A stretch of 64,000 nt of DNA, taken from assembly GCF_038396635.1 (NCBI RefSeq), contig NZ_CP121687.1, positions 434,001 to 498,000 on the forward strand. The letters run 5' to 3'. The position numbers and the translations under genes were made by a program. Position 1 is the stretch's first letter, and the number at the start of each line of letters is the position of its first letter. Of this stretch, positions 8,528-16,561 are shown piece by piece. The DNA is from Defluviitalea saccharophila. GTDB lineage: Bacteria; Bacillota; Clostridia; Lachnospirales; Defluviitaleaceae. Below the pieces are notes generated by a model. It worked only from the letters and a program-made list of their open reading frames with translations, was not told the DNA's origin and searched no databases.

Positions 8528-9391
8528 TCATGAGGTCTCAATCTCTTCTGGAGCCTCAAGAGTAAGATTTCCTAATTTGCCTGTTCGCAATTCATCTAAA
8601 ACTACCAGTGCAGTGCGAGGATAATCTACTTCCCCTCCGGAAATTAAAAAACCTCTTTTTTGACCTATTTCTGTTAATAGCTCCATCGGTGTCTTTGATT
8701 CAATATCTGTAAGTTTATATCTACTTTCTAAAGTATTAGGAAATTTGCTGGATAAAAGCTTAAGTAATTCTAATGATAATGTATGAGTATCTAATATTTC
8801 TTGCTTTATTGCGCCTGTAAAAGCTAATTTCATTCCAACATTCATATCTTCAAATTTAGGCCAAAGAATTCCCGGAGTATCCAAGAGCTCAAAATCTTTT
8901 TTGATTTTAATCCATTGCTTCCCTTTTGTTACTCCAGGTCTGTCTCCAGTCTTAGCACTGGATCTACCAACCAATTTATTAATAAAGGTTGACTTTCCAA
9001 CGTTAGGTATACCGACAACCATTGCTCGAATAGGTCTAAAAATCCTACCTCTTTGTTTGTCTTTTTCTATTTTTTCTTTTAATAATTCCCGTGCTGTTTT
9101 ATCTACATCAGAAATACCTTTTCCAGTGACTGAGTTCACAGTAATGACACCATAACCTTTTTGTGCGAACCAAGAGATCCATCGCGAAGTAGTATTGGGA
9201 TCTGCCAAATCACTTTTGTTCATTACCAGTATTCTCGGTTTGTTTCGGGATAATTCTTCGATATCTGGATTCTTGCTGCTAAATGGTATTCTTGCATCTA
9301 CCAGTTCAATAACAATATCAACTAATTTTAAGTTTTCAGTGATCAGTCGTCTCGTTTTTGTCATATGACCGGGATACCACTGTATGTTCAT
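8528..9391 (-). CDS. rbgA: Ribosome biogenesis GTPase RbgA (YlqF)
   Basis: A 287-residue circularly permuted GTPase needed for late maturation of the 50S subunit. The permuted order is visible: NKSD (G4) near residue 58 comes before the P-loop GIPNVGKS near 128 and DTPG near 170. The N-terminus MNIQWYPGHMTKTRR is diagnostic for the family. The C-terminal part is the helical RNA-binding domain. It lies between the signal peptidase genes and rnhB, the same order as in B. subtilis. Confidence 0.97.
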   Translation of the reverse strand: MNIQWYPGHMTKTRRLITENLKLVDIVIELVDARIPFSSKNPDIEELSRNKPRILVMNKSDLADPNTTSRWISWFAQKGYGVITVNSVTGKGISDVDKTARELLKEKIEKDKQRGRIFRPIRAMVVGIPNVGKSTFINKLVGRSSAKTGDRPGVTKGKQWIKIKKDFELLDTPGILWPKFEDMNVGMKLAFTGAIKQEILDTHTLSLELLKLLSSKFPNTLESRYKLTDIESKTPMELLTEIGQKRGFLISGGEVDYPRTALVVLDELRTGKLGNLTLEAPEEIETS

Positions 9392-9421
9392 TTATTATCA
9401 CCGTCTTTAGTATAGATTAGA

Positions 9422-9958
9422 TTATTCTAGAAATCCAAAACTTTTAAGAGGCCAAATTCTTAGCCCTGCCTTGGCAAATATTTTGTCCTTGCTGATTGGT
9501 CCAATATATCTGCTATCTTGGCTGACATTTCTATTGTCTCCCATTACGAAATAGGAGTCCTCAGGTATTTTAAACGGATAGTCCAATATTCCTTTTATAT
9601 TTGTATCCATGGGTTCATTTAAATAATCTTCTTCCAGAGGTTTTCCATCAATAAATACTTTCCCGTCTTTTAAATCAATTACTTCTCCCGGCAATCCGAT
9701 GACTCGCTTGATAAGATCGATATCTTCGTGGAACACAACGATATCTCCCCGTTTAGGCTCCGTAAAATAATAGGATAATTTATTTACAATAACATGGTCA
9801 TTAATTTGAATGGTTGGGATCATTGAACCTGAGGGAATAACTGTATGGGCTAAAACAAATTGGCGAATTAGAAGTGCTATTACTATTGCAATGAGGATAT
9901 CCTTCCCCCAGCTGAGTGCTTCCTGTGCTAAATTGAAAGAGTCGTTTTTTTCTTCCAT
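9422..9958 (-). CDS. lepB: Signal peptidase I, copy 3 of a tandem triplet
   Basis: A 178-residue type I signal peptidase that removes signal peptides from exported proteins at the outer face of the membrane. One N-terminal membrane segment (residues about 20-38) is followed by the catalytic motif PSGSM with Ser45, then RGDIVVF, the Lys84 in LIKRVIGLPGE, and GDNRNVSQDSR. Both catalytic residues are present. It is the most diverged of the three neighbours at the N-terminus. It lies 20 bases after the middle copy and 30 before rbgA, all on one strand. Confidence 0.95.
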   Translation of the reverse strand: MEEKNDSFNLAQEALSWGKDILIAIVIALLIRQFVLAHTVIPSGSMIPTIQINDHVIVNKLSYYFTEPKRGDIVVFHEDIDLIKRVIGLPGEVIDLKDGKVFIDGKPLEEDYLNEPMDTNIKGILDYPFKIPEDSYFVMGDNRNVSQDSRYIGPISKDKIFAKAGLRIWPLKSFGFLE

Positions 9959-9977
9959 TTGATCATCTCCTAATCCT

Positions 9978-10535
9978 TTATTCTATAAACCCAATCAAAT
10001 TAATTGGCCAAATTCTCAGTACCGCTTTCCCACTAATATAAGACAGTGGAACTAAGCCGACATCTGTATATCGACTATCAAAACTAATGTTTCGATTATC
10101 TCCCATAACAAAAAAACTGCCTTTAGGTATGACTATGGGAAAAGTGATATTGCCAGTTTTTATTGTATCCATTGGTTCAAGAATATATTTTTCCTCTATC
10201 TTTTGATCATTTAAATAAACTTGACCATCTCGTATATCTATTTTGTCTCCTTCAATGGCTATTATTCTCTTAATAAAATGCTGAGAGGGATTTTGAGCAT
10301 ACTTAAATGCTATAATATCCCCACGCTTAGGCTGCTGAAATCGATAAATGAATTTATTTACAATGATTGCATTTCCGTCTTGCAATGTAGGTTCCATTGA
10401 ATCTCCGATGACTTGTGTATTTTGAAAAATAAAAGTAGTAATGAATAGTGTAACCCCTAAGGCAACCAAGATATCTTTTAACCAATCAAAAATTTCTTTT
10501 AACAACTTTCTATTAATTGCGTTCATACTCCCCAT
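9978..10535 (-). CDS. lepB: Signal peptidase I, copy 2 of a tandem triplet
   Basis: A 185-residue type I signal peptidase. The membrane anchor is at about residues 18-37, Ser46 sits in IGDSMEPT, Lys89 in FIKRIIAIEG, and GDNRNISFDSR closes the active site region. Both catalytic residues are intact. The start is uncertain: ATG 10535 has only a weak upstream site, and an ATG three codons later has GGGGAG too close to it. The high similarity to the copy upstream (TDVGLVP/QDVGTIE region) points to tandem duplication. Confidence 0.94.
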   Translation of the reverse strand: MGSMNAINRKLLKEIFDWLKDILVALGVTLFITTFIFQNTQVIGDSMEPTLQDGNAIIVNKFIYRFQQPKRGDIIAFKYAQNPSQHFIKRIIAIEGDKIDIRDGQVYLNDQKIEEKYILEPMDTIKTGNITFPIVIPKGSFFVMGDNRNISFDSRYTDVGLVPLSYISGKAVLRIWPINLIGFIE

Positions 10536-10554
10536 CCACTATTCATAAATTAAT

Positions 10555-11112
10555 TTATTTTACCATTCCAAATTCATTTAATGGCCATATCCTTATAACT
10601 GCATGACCAATAATTTTTGATTTTTCTATTGTGCCGACATCTTGATATCTGCTGTCGGAACTATTGTTTCTATTATCACCCATAACAAAATATGTATCTT
10701 CAGGAACTACAAAAGGAAAAGCAATGTCTCCCCTTTGCTCCATTGTTTCTAAAATATAGTCTTCTTCTAAAGGCTTGCCGTCTATATATACAGTATTGTC
10801 TCTTATATCAACTGTTTCACCGGGTAAGCCTATGATTCTTTTTATATAATGCTTTGAAGGATCTCCTTTATAAGGAAAAACAATGATTTCTCCTCTCTCA
10901 GGATTCGTAAAACGATATTCGAATTTGTTGACAATTAGTGCATTGTTTTCATGTAAAGTTGGTTCCATGGATGGACCTATTACTTTAGTATTCTCGAAAA
11001 TAAAGGTCCTAATGAATAATACTATGGCTAATACAATAACTATTTCTTTGATCAGTTCAATAAACTCAGACATTAAAGAAGGTTTTTTTGAATTGTTTTG
11101 TTTTTCTTCCAT
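10555..11112 (-). CDS. lepB: Signal peptidase I, copy 1 of a tandem triplet
   Basis: A 185-residue type I signal peptidase. A charged N-terminus is followed by a membrane segment at about residues 20-38, Ser48 in IGPSMEPT, Lys91 in YIKRIIGLPGE, and GDNRNNSSDSR. All catalytic features are present. It is the first of three adjacent paralogues that follow rplS after a terminator-like hairpin, so expression probably depends on read-through from rplS or on an unseen promoter. Three copies in a row may allow different signal-peptide preferences. Confidence 0.95.
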   Translation of the reverse strand: MEEKQNNSKKPSLMSEFIELIKEIVIVLAIVLFIRTFIFENTKVIGPSMEPTLHENNALIVNKFEYRFTNPERGEIIVFPYKGDPSKHYIKRIIGLPGETVDIRDNTVYIDGKPLEEDYILETMEQRGDIAFPFVVPEDTYFVMGDNRNNSSDSRYQDVGTIEKSKIIGHAVIRIWPLNEFGMVK

Positions 11113-11135
11113 AGTTCGCCACCTTTTTCATACAC

Positions 11136-11160
11136 AAAAAGGGACTCTTGAGTCCCCTTT
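11136..11160 (-). terminator. Intrinsic terminator after rplS
   Basis: GGGACTC/GAGTCCC arms (11141-11147 and 11150-11156), best drawn as a 6-bp stem with a four-base loop, are followed by five T residues on the minus strand. It lies just after the rplS stop and before the first lepB gene. Confidence 0.8.
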
Positions 11161-11164
11161 GGTA

Positions 11165-11509
11165 TTAGATAAGTTCTTTTACTTTTGCAGCTTTTCCTAC
11201 TCTGGAGCGGAGATAATTTAATCTAGCTCTTCTAACTTTACCTCTTCTTACAACTTCAATTTTATCAATGTTTGGTGAATGGAGAGGCCATGTTCTTTCA
11301 ACACCTACACCATAAGAAATTCTTCTTACAGTAAAGGTTTCACGGATTCCTCCATGTTGTCTTTTCATAACAATGCCTTCAAACATCTGTAATCTTTCAC
11401 GATTTCCTTCTTTTACTTTTGCATATACACGAATAGTGTCTCCAACATTAAAAGGAGTAATATCGCTTTTTAACTGTTCGTTTTCGATTGCTCTAATGAT
11501 CTCGTTCAT
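11165..11509 (-). CDS. rplS: 50S ribosomal protein L19
   Basis: A 114-residue L19, which sits at the subunit interface next to L14. The sequence shows the family pattern from [17 protein letters not shown] through [13 protein letters not shown] to [22 protein letters not shown] and the basic end [11 protein letters not shown]. Length is normal. The gene has its own promoter and a structured-looking 5' leader, with a terminator after it, so it is set apart from trmD upstream. Confidence 0.98.
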   Translation of the reverse strand: MNEIIRAIENEQLKSDITPFNVGDTIRVYAKVKEGNRERLQMFEGIVMKRQHGGIRETFTVRRISYGVGVERTWPLHSPNIDKIEVVRRGKVRRARLNYLRSRVGKAAKVKELI

Positions 11510-11578
11510 AAGTACCCTCCTTCCATCTTAGACGTTCATGCCTACATATTTAGACAGCGGACCGCCCGTACTCACAAT
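11510..11578 (-). promoter_or_regulatory. Candidate L19 (rplS) mRNA leader
   Basis: The stretch between the rplS promoter and start codon is GC-rich compared with its surroundings. On the minus strand it contains GTACGGGCGGTCCGCTGTC, which I associate with the Firmicute L19 autoregulatory leader from memory only. I cannot draw the full secondary structure with certainty. Confidence 0.5.
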
Positions 11579-11584
11579 TAAGAA

Positions 11585-11613
11585 GTATAGCATAACATAA
11601 GTGGAATTGCAAC
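11585..11613 (-). promoter_or_regulatory. Sigma-A promoter of rplS
   Basis: TTGCAA (11613-11608), a 17-base spacer and TATACT (11590-11585) on the minus strand. The predicted start of transcription falls just before the GC-rich leader. Confidence 0.75.
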
Positions 11614-11627
11614 GGTATTTTTATATA

Positions 11628-12368
11628 TTATTGCAAATTATTCATTTTTAATTGATTAATAGAGTGTATTTCTTCAGGACTTAGATCAGCTTTTTCTAAC
11701 AAATCCGGTCTTTTTTGCCATGTACGTAAAATGGACTGCTCTCTTCTCCATTTTTCAATTTTGGCGTGATGACCTGATAGTAATACTTCTGGAACTTTTC
11801 TGTCTCTAAAAACAGGAGGTCTGGTATATTGGGGATATTCTAACAGATGATTTGAAAAGGATTCTTCTTCGAAAGATTCTGTTTTCCCAAGGACTCCTGG
11901 AATTAATCTGGATATGGCATCTATAACCACCATAGCTGCTAACTCTCCGCCAGTGAGGATATAATCTCCAATAGAAATTTCATCTGTAACAATTTCATCA
12001 ATCACCCTTTGGTCTATGCCTTCATAATGACCACACAGAATAATTAGATTTTGTTCTTTGGCCAATTCTTTTGCTATGGATTGAGAAAAGGTTTTTCCTT
12101 GAGGAGACATATAAATAACCCGTGGAGAAATGCTATCTTTTGAAATGATGCTTTTATAAGCATCATATATGGGCTGAGGCTGCATAACCATTCCCGCTCC
12201 GCCGCCATAAGGATAGTCATCTACTTGGTTGTGTTTATTCCCTGCAAAATCTCTAATATTAATGCATTCAATATTAATTTTGTTTTCAGATTGAGCTTTC
12301 CCAATGATACTATGAGACATAGTAGCTTTAATCATTTCAGGAAATAACGTAAGAATATAAAAATTCAT
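11628..12368 (-). CDS. trmD: tRNA (guanine37-N1)-methyltransferase TrmD
   Basis: A 246-residue SPOUT-class methyltransferase that makes m1G37 in tRNAs reading CNN and similar codons, preventing frameshifts. The knot region is clear: LCGHYEGIDQRV and ISIGDYILTGGELA bind S-adenosylmethionine. The N-terminal MNFYILTLFPEM is typical. The ATG overlaps the last base of the rimM stop (TGATG-like junction at 12368), so the two are translationally coupled, an arrangement seen widely in bacteria. Confidence 0.98.
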   Translation of the reverse strand: MNFYILTLFPEMIKATMSHSIIGKAQSENKINIECINIRDFAGNKHNQVDDYPYGGGAGMVMQPQPIYDAYKSIISKDSISPRVIYMSPQGKTFSQSIAKELAKEQNLIILCGHYEGIDQRVIDEIVTDEISIGDYILTGGELAAMVVIDAISRLIPGVLGKTESFEEESFSNHLLEYPQYTRPPVFRDRKVPEVLLSGHHAKIEKWRREQSILRTWQKRPDLLEKADLSPEEIHSINQLKMNNLQ

Positions 12369-12880
12369 CAGTCTCTCAATCCTTCCAATAATGATACAGT
12401 CATTTTGCTGTTATCCAGATCTACATTCAATATGCATTCTTTAATAGCCGGTATTAGCAACTCTTTTGGTTCCCCTTCTTTTTTTACAACGTATACGTCA
12501 TTGCTCCCTGTAAAAATAATATCCGTTATTTTCCCCAAATATTCGTCATGATTGGTATATACCTCTAAGTCATACAAATCTCCAATGTAATACTCATTTT
12601 CCTCTAAGGGAAGAGCAAGTTCTCTTGGGATTTTTATGATACTATTTTTTAAAGCTTCTCCCTCATTCATGGAAGATACTTCTTTGAGCTTTAATATAAC
12701 AAACTGTTTATGATACCAGACTCTTTCAATAGTATATTTTTTAAGTTCATTTCTGTTTTCAATATATATATCCTTTAACAACTCAAAACGCTTAGGATTA
12801 TCCGTTGAGGGGATTACTCTCACATCTCCTCGAACCCCTTGAGTATTTACGATTTTGCCGATTTCTATATAGGCAGACAA
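12368..12880 (-). CDS. rimM: 16S rRNA processing protein RimM
   Basis: A 170-residue assembly factor for the 30S head. The N-terminal barrel starts with IEIGKIVNTQGVRGDVRV, and the C-terminal PRC-barrel includes EYYIGDLYDLEVYT and DVYVVKKEGEPKELLIPAI. It binds ribosomal protein S19 in characterised bacteria. The gene lies after a hairpin terminator that follows khpA and is coupled to trmD. Confidence 0.97.
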   Translation of the reverse strand: MSAYIEIGKIVNTQGVRGDVRVIPSTDNPKRFELLKDIYIENRNELKKYTIERVWYHKQFVILKLKEVSSMNEGEALKNSIIKIPRELALPLEENEYYIGDLYDLEVYTNHDEYLGKITDIIFTGSNDVYVVKKEGEPKELLIPAIKECILNVDLDNSKMTVSLLEGLRD

Positions 12881-12909
12881 TAATAACCCTCCTTAAAAGC
12901 CCAGTTCAA

Positions 12910-12942
12910 AAAAGGTTAGGAGATATTACCCCCTAACCTTTT
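12910..12942 (-). terminator. Hairpin terminator between khpA and rimM
   Basis: AAAAGGTTAGG (minus strand, 12942-12932) pairs with CCTAACCTTTT (12920-12910), followed by further T residues. It sits inside the ribosomal operon, so it may lower rather than stop transcription of rimM-trmD. Confidence 0.75.
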
Positions 12943-12944
12943 AT

Positions 12945-13175
12945 TTATTGTAATATTTCAACGACTACTCGCTTATTCTCGCGTGTTGCAGCCGCCTTAA
13001 CTACTGTACGAATTGCTTTAGCAATTCTTCCTTGTTTTCCAATAACTTTTCCCATATCCTCAGGTGCAACTTTTAATTCGAGAATGATGGAACGTTCTCC
13101 TTCTATCTCATTTACTTCTACAGCTTCGGGATGATCCACTAAAGCTTTAGCAATCATTTCAACGAGATCTTTCAT
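12945..13175 (-). CDS. khpA: KH-domain RNA-binding protein KhpA (YlqC)
   Basis: A 76-residue single KH domain. The RNA-contacting GxxG loop is GKQG in [16 protein letters not shown]. In Firmicutes KhpA pairs with KhpB and influences cell division and RNA stability. The gene lies 26 bases after rpsP, matching the conserved rpsP-ylqC order, and is followed by a hairpin terminator. Confidence 0.96.
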   Translation of the reverse strand: MKDLVEMIAKALVDHPEAVEVNEIEGERSIILELKVAPEDMGKVIGKQGRIAKAIRTVVKAAATRENKRVVVEILQ

Positions 13176-13201
13176 TATTTACACCTCCGCAACTCTTTTG
13201 A

Positions 13202-13447
13202 CTATTGGAGTACATTAGCTTTTTTAAGTAAAGCTTTCACTGTGTCGGAAGGTTGAGCACCATTTTTAAGCCATTTTTGAACAAGTTCTTCATTTACTCT
13301 TAATTCCATTGGTTCTTTTGTTGGATCGTAGTATCCAACTTCTTCAATGAATCTTCCATCTCTTGGAGATCTTGAATCTGCTACAACAATTCTATAGAAA
13401 GGAGCTTTTTTTGCACCCATTCTTTTTAATCTCATTCTAACTGCCAT
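13202..13447 (-). CDS. rpsP: 30S ribosomal protein S16
   Basis: An 81-residue S16. [20 protein letters not shown] and [19 protein letters not shown] are the family signatures. It binds early in 30S assembly. It lies between ffh and khpA on the same strand, with a good GGAGG-type ribosome site. Confidence 0.98.
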   Translation of the reverse strand: MAVRMRLKRMGAKKAPFYRIVVADSRSPRDGRFIEEVGYYDPTKEPMELRVNEELVQKWLKNGAQPSDTVKALLKKANVLQ

Positions 13448-13487
13448 TACATTTTCACCTCCTTAACAAGATATAAAGCAAAATATA

Positions 13488-14822
13488 TTACATAAAAGGA
13501 AGTTTGAATTTTCCTTTTTTGCCTTTTGTCATATCAGAGAATTGCTTCATCATTTTCCTCATCTGTTCAAACTGTTTAATCAGTCGATTGACTTCCTGAA
13601 GATCTCTTCCACTTCCGGCAGCAATTCTCTTTTTTCTTGAGCCGTTTAAAATGGATGGATCTTTTCTTTCTTCTTTTGTCATTGATTTTATAATGGCTTC
13701 AACATGGGCAATTTCTTTTTCATCAATATCAATATCACCTAATTTTTGTGCATTCATACCAGGAATCATACCCAATATTTGATTTAATGGGCCCATTTTT
13801 TTAACCTGCTGCATTTGTTCTAAGAAATCATCGAAATCAAATTCCATTTTTCTAAATTTCTGTTCCAATGCAGAAACCTTTTTTTCGTCAAAGCTCTGCT
13901 GAGCTTTTTCGATAAGGGTTAAAACATCTCCCATTCCTAATATTCTTGAAGCCATTCTATCAGGATAAAATGGTTGAAGATCTTCCAGTTTCTCTCCTAA
14001 CCCAACATACTTTATTGGCTTTTGAGTAACTGAGCGAACAGATAATGCTGCTCCTCCCCTGGTATCTCCATCCAATTTGGTCAATATGACTCCGTCAATT
14101 CCTAATTTTTCATTAAAACTTTCTGCAACATTAACAGCATCCTGACCAGTCATAGCATCTACAACAAGAAGAATTTCCTGAGGCTTTACAACAGATTTGA
14201 TTTCTTCTAATTCATCCATCAGCTTTTCATCAATATGAAGACGACCGGCGGTGTCGATGATCACAATATCATTACGATTGTCTTTTGCATATTGCAAAGC
14301 AGCTTTTGCAATTTCAACCGGCTGCTTGGAATCTTCTATAGAAAATACGGGAATACCAACTTGAGAGCCTACAACTTGAAGCTGTTTAATCGCTGCCGGA
14401 CGATAAACGTCGCAAGCAACCAGTAAAGGTTTTTTACCCATTTTCTTTATTTGACCGCCTAGTTTACCGGAAGTAGTTGTTTTTCCGGCACCCTGCAAAC
14501 CTACCATCATATATACGGTAGGGGGATTATTAGAAAAGGTCAATTTGCTTTGAGTACTTCCCATCAAGTCAATTAACTCTTCATGTACAATTTTAATCAC
14601 TTGCTGCCCTGGCGTTAAACTTTCTAAAACATCATGTCCAACGGCTCTTTGTTTAATTTTATCAATAAATGATTTAACTACTTTGAAGTTAACATCTGCT
14701 TCAAGCAATGCTAATTTTACTTCTCGCAGTGCAGCATTAACATCCTTTTCTGTTAATTTCCCTTTACTTTTTAGCTTTTTAAAAACATCTTGAAGCTTGT
14801 CAGACAAACTTTCAAAAGCCAT
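13488..14822 (-). CDS. ffh: Signal recognition particle protein Ffh
   Basis: A 444-residue SRP GTPase that delivers nascent membrane and secreted proteins to FtsY. The N and G domains show GLQGAGKTTTSGKL (P-loop near residue 107), DTAGRLH and TKLDGDTRGGAAL; the methionine-rich M domain follows, with FLEQMQQVKKMGPLNQILGM and RKKRIAAGSGRDLQEVN, which binds SRP RNA and signal sequences. It follows ylxM by 16 bases. No SRP RNA gene is visible in the window. Confidence 0.98.
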   Translation of the reverse strand: MAFESLSDKLQDVFKKLKSKGKLTEKDVNAALREVKLALLEADVNFKVVKSFIDKIKQRAVGHDVLESLTPGQQVIKIVHEELIDLMGSTQSKLTFSNNPPTVYMMVGLQGAGKTTTSGKLGGQIKKMGKKPLLVACDVYRPAAIKQLQVVGSQVGIPVFSIEDSKQPVEIAKAALQYAKDNRNDIVIIDTAGRLHIDEKLMDELEEIKSVVKPQEILLVVDAMTGQDAVNVAESFNEKLGIDGVILTKLDGDTRGGAALSVRSVTQKPIKYVGLGEKLEDLQPFYPDRMASRILGMGDVLTLIEKAQQSFDEKKVSALEQKFRKMEFDFDDFLEQMQQVKKMGPLNQILGMIPGMNAQKLGDIDIDEKEIAHVEAIIKSMTKEERKDPSILNGSRKKRIAAGSGRDLQEVNRLIKQFEQMRKMMKQFSDMTKGKKGKFKLPFM

Positions 14823-14838
14823 GGATCAAGCCTCCCAA

Positions 14839-15195
14839 TCATTCATCTAATATTTTATACGCAATATTTTTCATATCTTGAATTTGTGATTTGATTTTCT
14901 GCGGGTTATTAAAGTCCTTTTCCATTTCATCCATGATTTGAATCATTTCTTTAATACAATGTTTATTTCTAACAAAACGGTCAACCAGATGCAAGGTTTC
15001 TTCATACTGAGATAAAATATTTTCGGAGCGTTTTAAAGTGTCATAAACCCCTTGTCTGCTGATTTGAAGTTGTTCAGCAATCTCAGCTAAAGATAAATCG
15101 TTTTGATAATACAACTCAAATATATTTTTCTGTTTGTCAGTTAATAACTCTCCATAAAAATCATAGAGAAGAGTGATTCTTAAAATATCATCCAT
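14839..15195 (-). CDS. ylxM: YlxM-family helix-turn-helix protein linked to SRP
   Basis: A 118-residue protein with a sigma-factor region-4-like helix-turn-helix (LSLAEIAEQLQISRQGVYDTLKR, about residues 34-56). Members of this family lie next to ffh in Firmicutes, and streptococcal YlxM has been reported to interact with the SRP. It is the first gene of the ylxM-ffh-rpsP transcript, with a good promoter upstream and AGGTGA before the ATG. Confidence 0.92.
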   Translation of the reverse strand: MDDILRITLLYDFYGELLTDKQKNIFELYYQNDLSLAEIAEQLQISRQGVYDTLKRSENILSQYEETLHLVDRFVRNKHCIKEMIQIMDEMEKDFNNPQKIKSQIQDMKNIAYKILDE

Positions 15196-15249
15196 AAGAT
15201 CACCTAAGAATTTTTGTTCAGGTGTAAAGTAAATATCCTTTACGTGACT

Positions 15250-15278
15250 ATTCTATAGAAAAAGCCCTGCTTTGTCAA
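15250..15278 (-). promoter_or_regulatory. Sigma-A promoter of ylxM-ffh
   Basis: TTGACA (15278-15273), a 17-base spacer and TAGAAT (15255-15250) on the minus strand. The -35 is perfect. The spacer contains one arm of an inverted repeat whose other arm is in the end of ftsY. Confidence 0.82.
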
Positions 15279-15326
15279 GTACAATTTTTACAAGGAATCA
15301 TTATTTTCTTCAGCAAACAGGGCTTT
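15259..15326 (-). terminator. Candidate long-loop terminator of ftsY
   Basis: AAAGCCCTG inside the last ftsY codons (minus strand, 15326-15318) is complementary to CAGGGCTTT at 15269-15261, which is followed by more T residues. The loop would be 48 bases and holds the ylxM -35 box, so termination and initiation signals overlap. Confidence 0.45.
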
Positions 15327-16547
15327 AGCAAATTCCTGAGGATTAAAGGGCTGCAAATCATCTATGCCTTCCCCTACCCCTATATATTTTACGGGAATAT
15401 TCATTTCGGAATTAATCGCAATGATAATACCGCCTTTTGCTGTTCCATCTAATTTGGTTAAAATAATTCCTGTAATATCTGCCACTTCTTTAAATAGTTT
15501 AACCTGCTGCAATGCATTTTGACCGGTTGTTGCATCCAGAACCAGTAAAACCTCTTTACGTGCTTCAGGATATTCTCTGCTGATAATTCTAAATATTTTT
15601 CTTAACTCTTCCATCAGATTCTTTTTATTATGCAGTCTTCCTGCAGTATCGCAGATTAAAACATCAGTTTTTCGAGATTTTGCTGCCTGTACAGCATCAA
15701 ATATCACCGCTGCCGGATCTGAATTTTCCTGATGGCGAATGACATCAACACCTGCCCTGTTTCCCCATACTTCCAGTTGATCTATGGCTGCTGCGCGGAA
15801 AGTATCTGCTGCCGCCAGAAGAACTTTTTTATTTTGCTGTTTCATATTATGAGCTAATTTACCTATGGTCGTTGTTTTACCTACTCCATTAACACCTATA
15901 ACTAAAATTACTGTAGGACCTTCATCAACATGAATTTCATGATCTCCTCGTTCTAGAAGACTTGAAATCTCCTCAATAAGAAGTTGTTTAAGCTCCGAAG
16001 CATCTGTAATTTTTTGCTCTTTTACCTTAATCCTTAAACCATTAATAATATTAAGGGTAGTATCTACACCTATATCTGCCATAATAAGTGCTTCTTCTAA
16101 CTCCTCAAACAATTCCTCATCAATCTTTTTAAAAGATTTAAGGACTTGATCAATCCCTTCCATAATATTACTTCTTGTCTTGGTTAAACCTTTTACTAAT
16201 TTAGAGAAAAAGCCCATTTTAGGTTTAGGACTCTCTTCAGTTACTTCTTCACTGCTAACAGCTTCACTGAAATCTGATTCTGAAAAAGAATCATTTTCTA
16301 TATCGCTGTCCATGTCAGCATCTTCAGAGATTACATTTTCTTCTTCACTTTCGGCGGCATCATTTACTTCTTCTTCCTCATTTTCTGTATCTTGAACTTC
16401 TTCAGCATAATATGAGGCTTCGTTTTCATTTTCTGTTTCTACATCTGCTTCAAGCAAAACCTCTTTTTGTTCTTCTTGATTTTGAGTTTCATTGTTTTGT
16501 TCATTGTGGCTTTTGTCTTTTCCAAACCATTTTTTGAATAATCCCAT
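15288..16547 (-). CDS. ftsY: Signal recognition particle receptor FtsY
   Basis: A 419-residue SRP receptor GTPase. Residues about 15-105 are very acidic (runs of E and D), the usual A domain that helps membrane contact. The NG domain follows, with GVNGVGKTTTIGKL, DTAGRLHNKKNL and TKLDGTAKGG. It docks the Ffh-ribosome complex at the translocon. It follows smc by 14 bases, and ylxM-ffh starts just after it, so both SRP partners are adjacent but separately promoted. Confidence 0.97.
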   Translation of the reverse strand: MGLFKKWFGKDKSHNEQNNETQNQEEQKEVLLEADVETENENEASYYAEEVQDTENEEEEVNDAAESEEENVISEDADMDSDIENDSFSESDFSEAVSSEEVTEESPKPKMGFFSKLVKGLTKTRSNIMEGIDQVLKSFKKIDEELFEELEEALIMADIGVDTTLNIINGLRIKVKEQKITDASELKQLLIEEISSLLERGDHEIHVDEGPTVILVIGVNGVGKTTTIGKLAHNMKQQNKKVLLAAADTFRAAAIDQLEVWGNRAGVDVIRHQENSDPAAVIFDAVQAAKSRKTDVLICDTAGRLHNKKNLMEELRKIFRIISREYPEARKEVLLVLDATTGQNALQQVKLFKEVADITGIILTKLDGTAKGGIIIAINSEMNIPVKYIGVGEGIDDLQPFNPQEFAKALFAEENNDSL

Positions 16548-16561
16548 GATTTCACTCCTTA

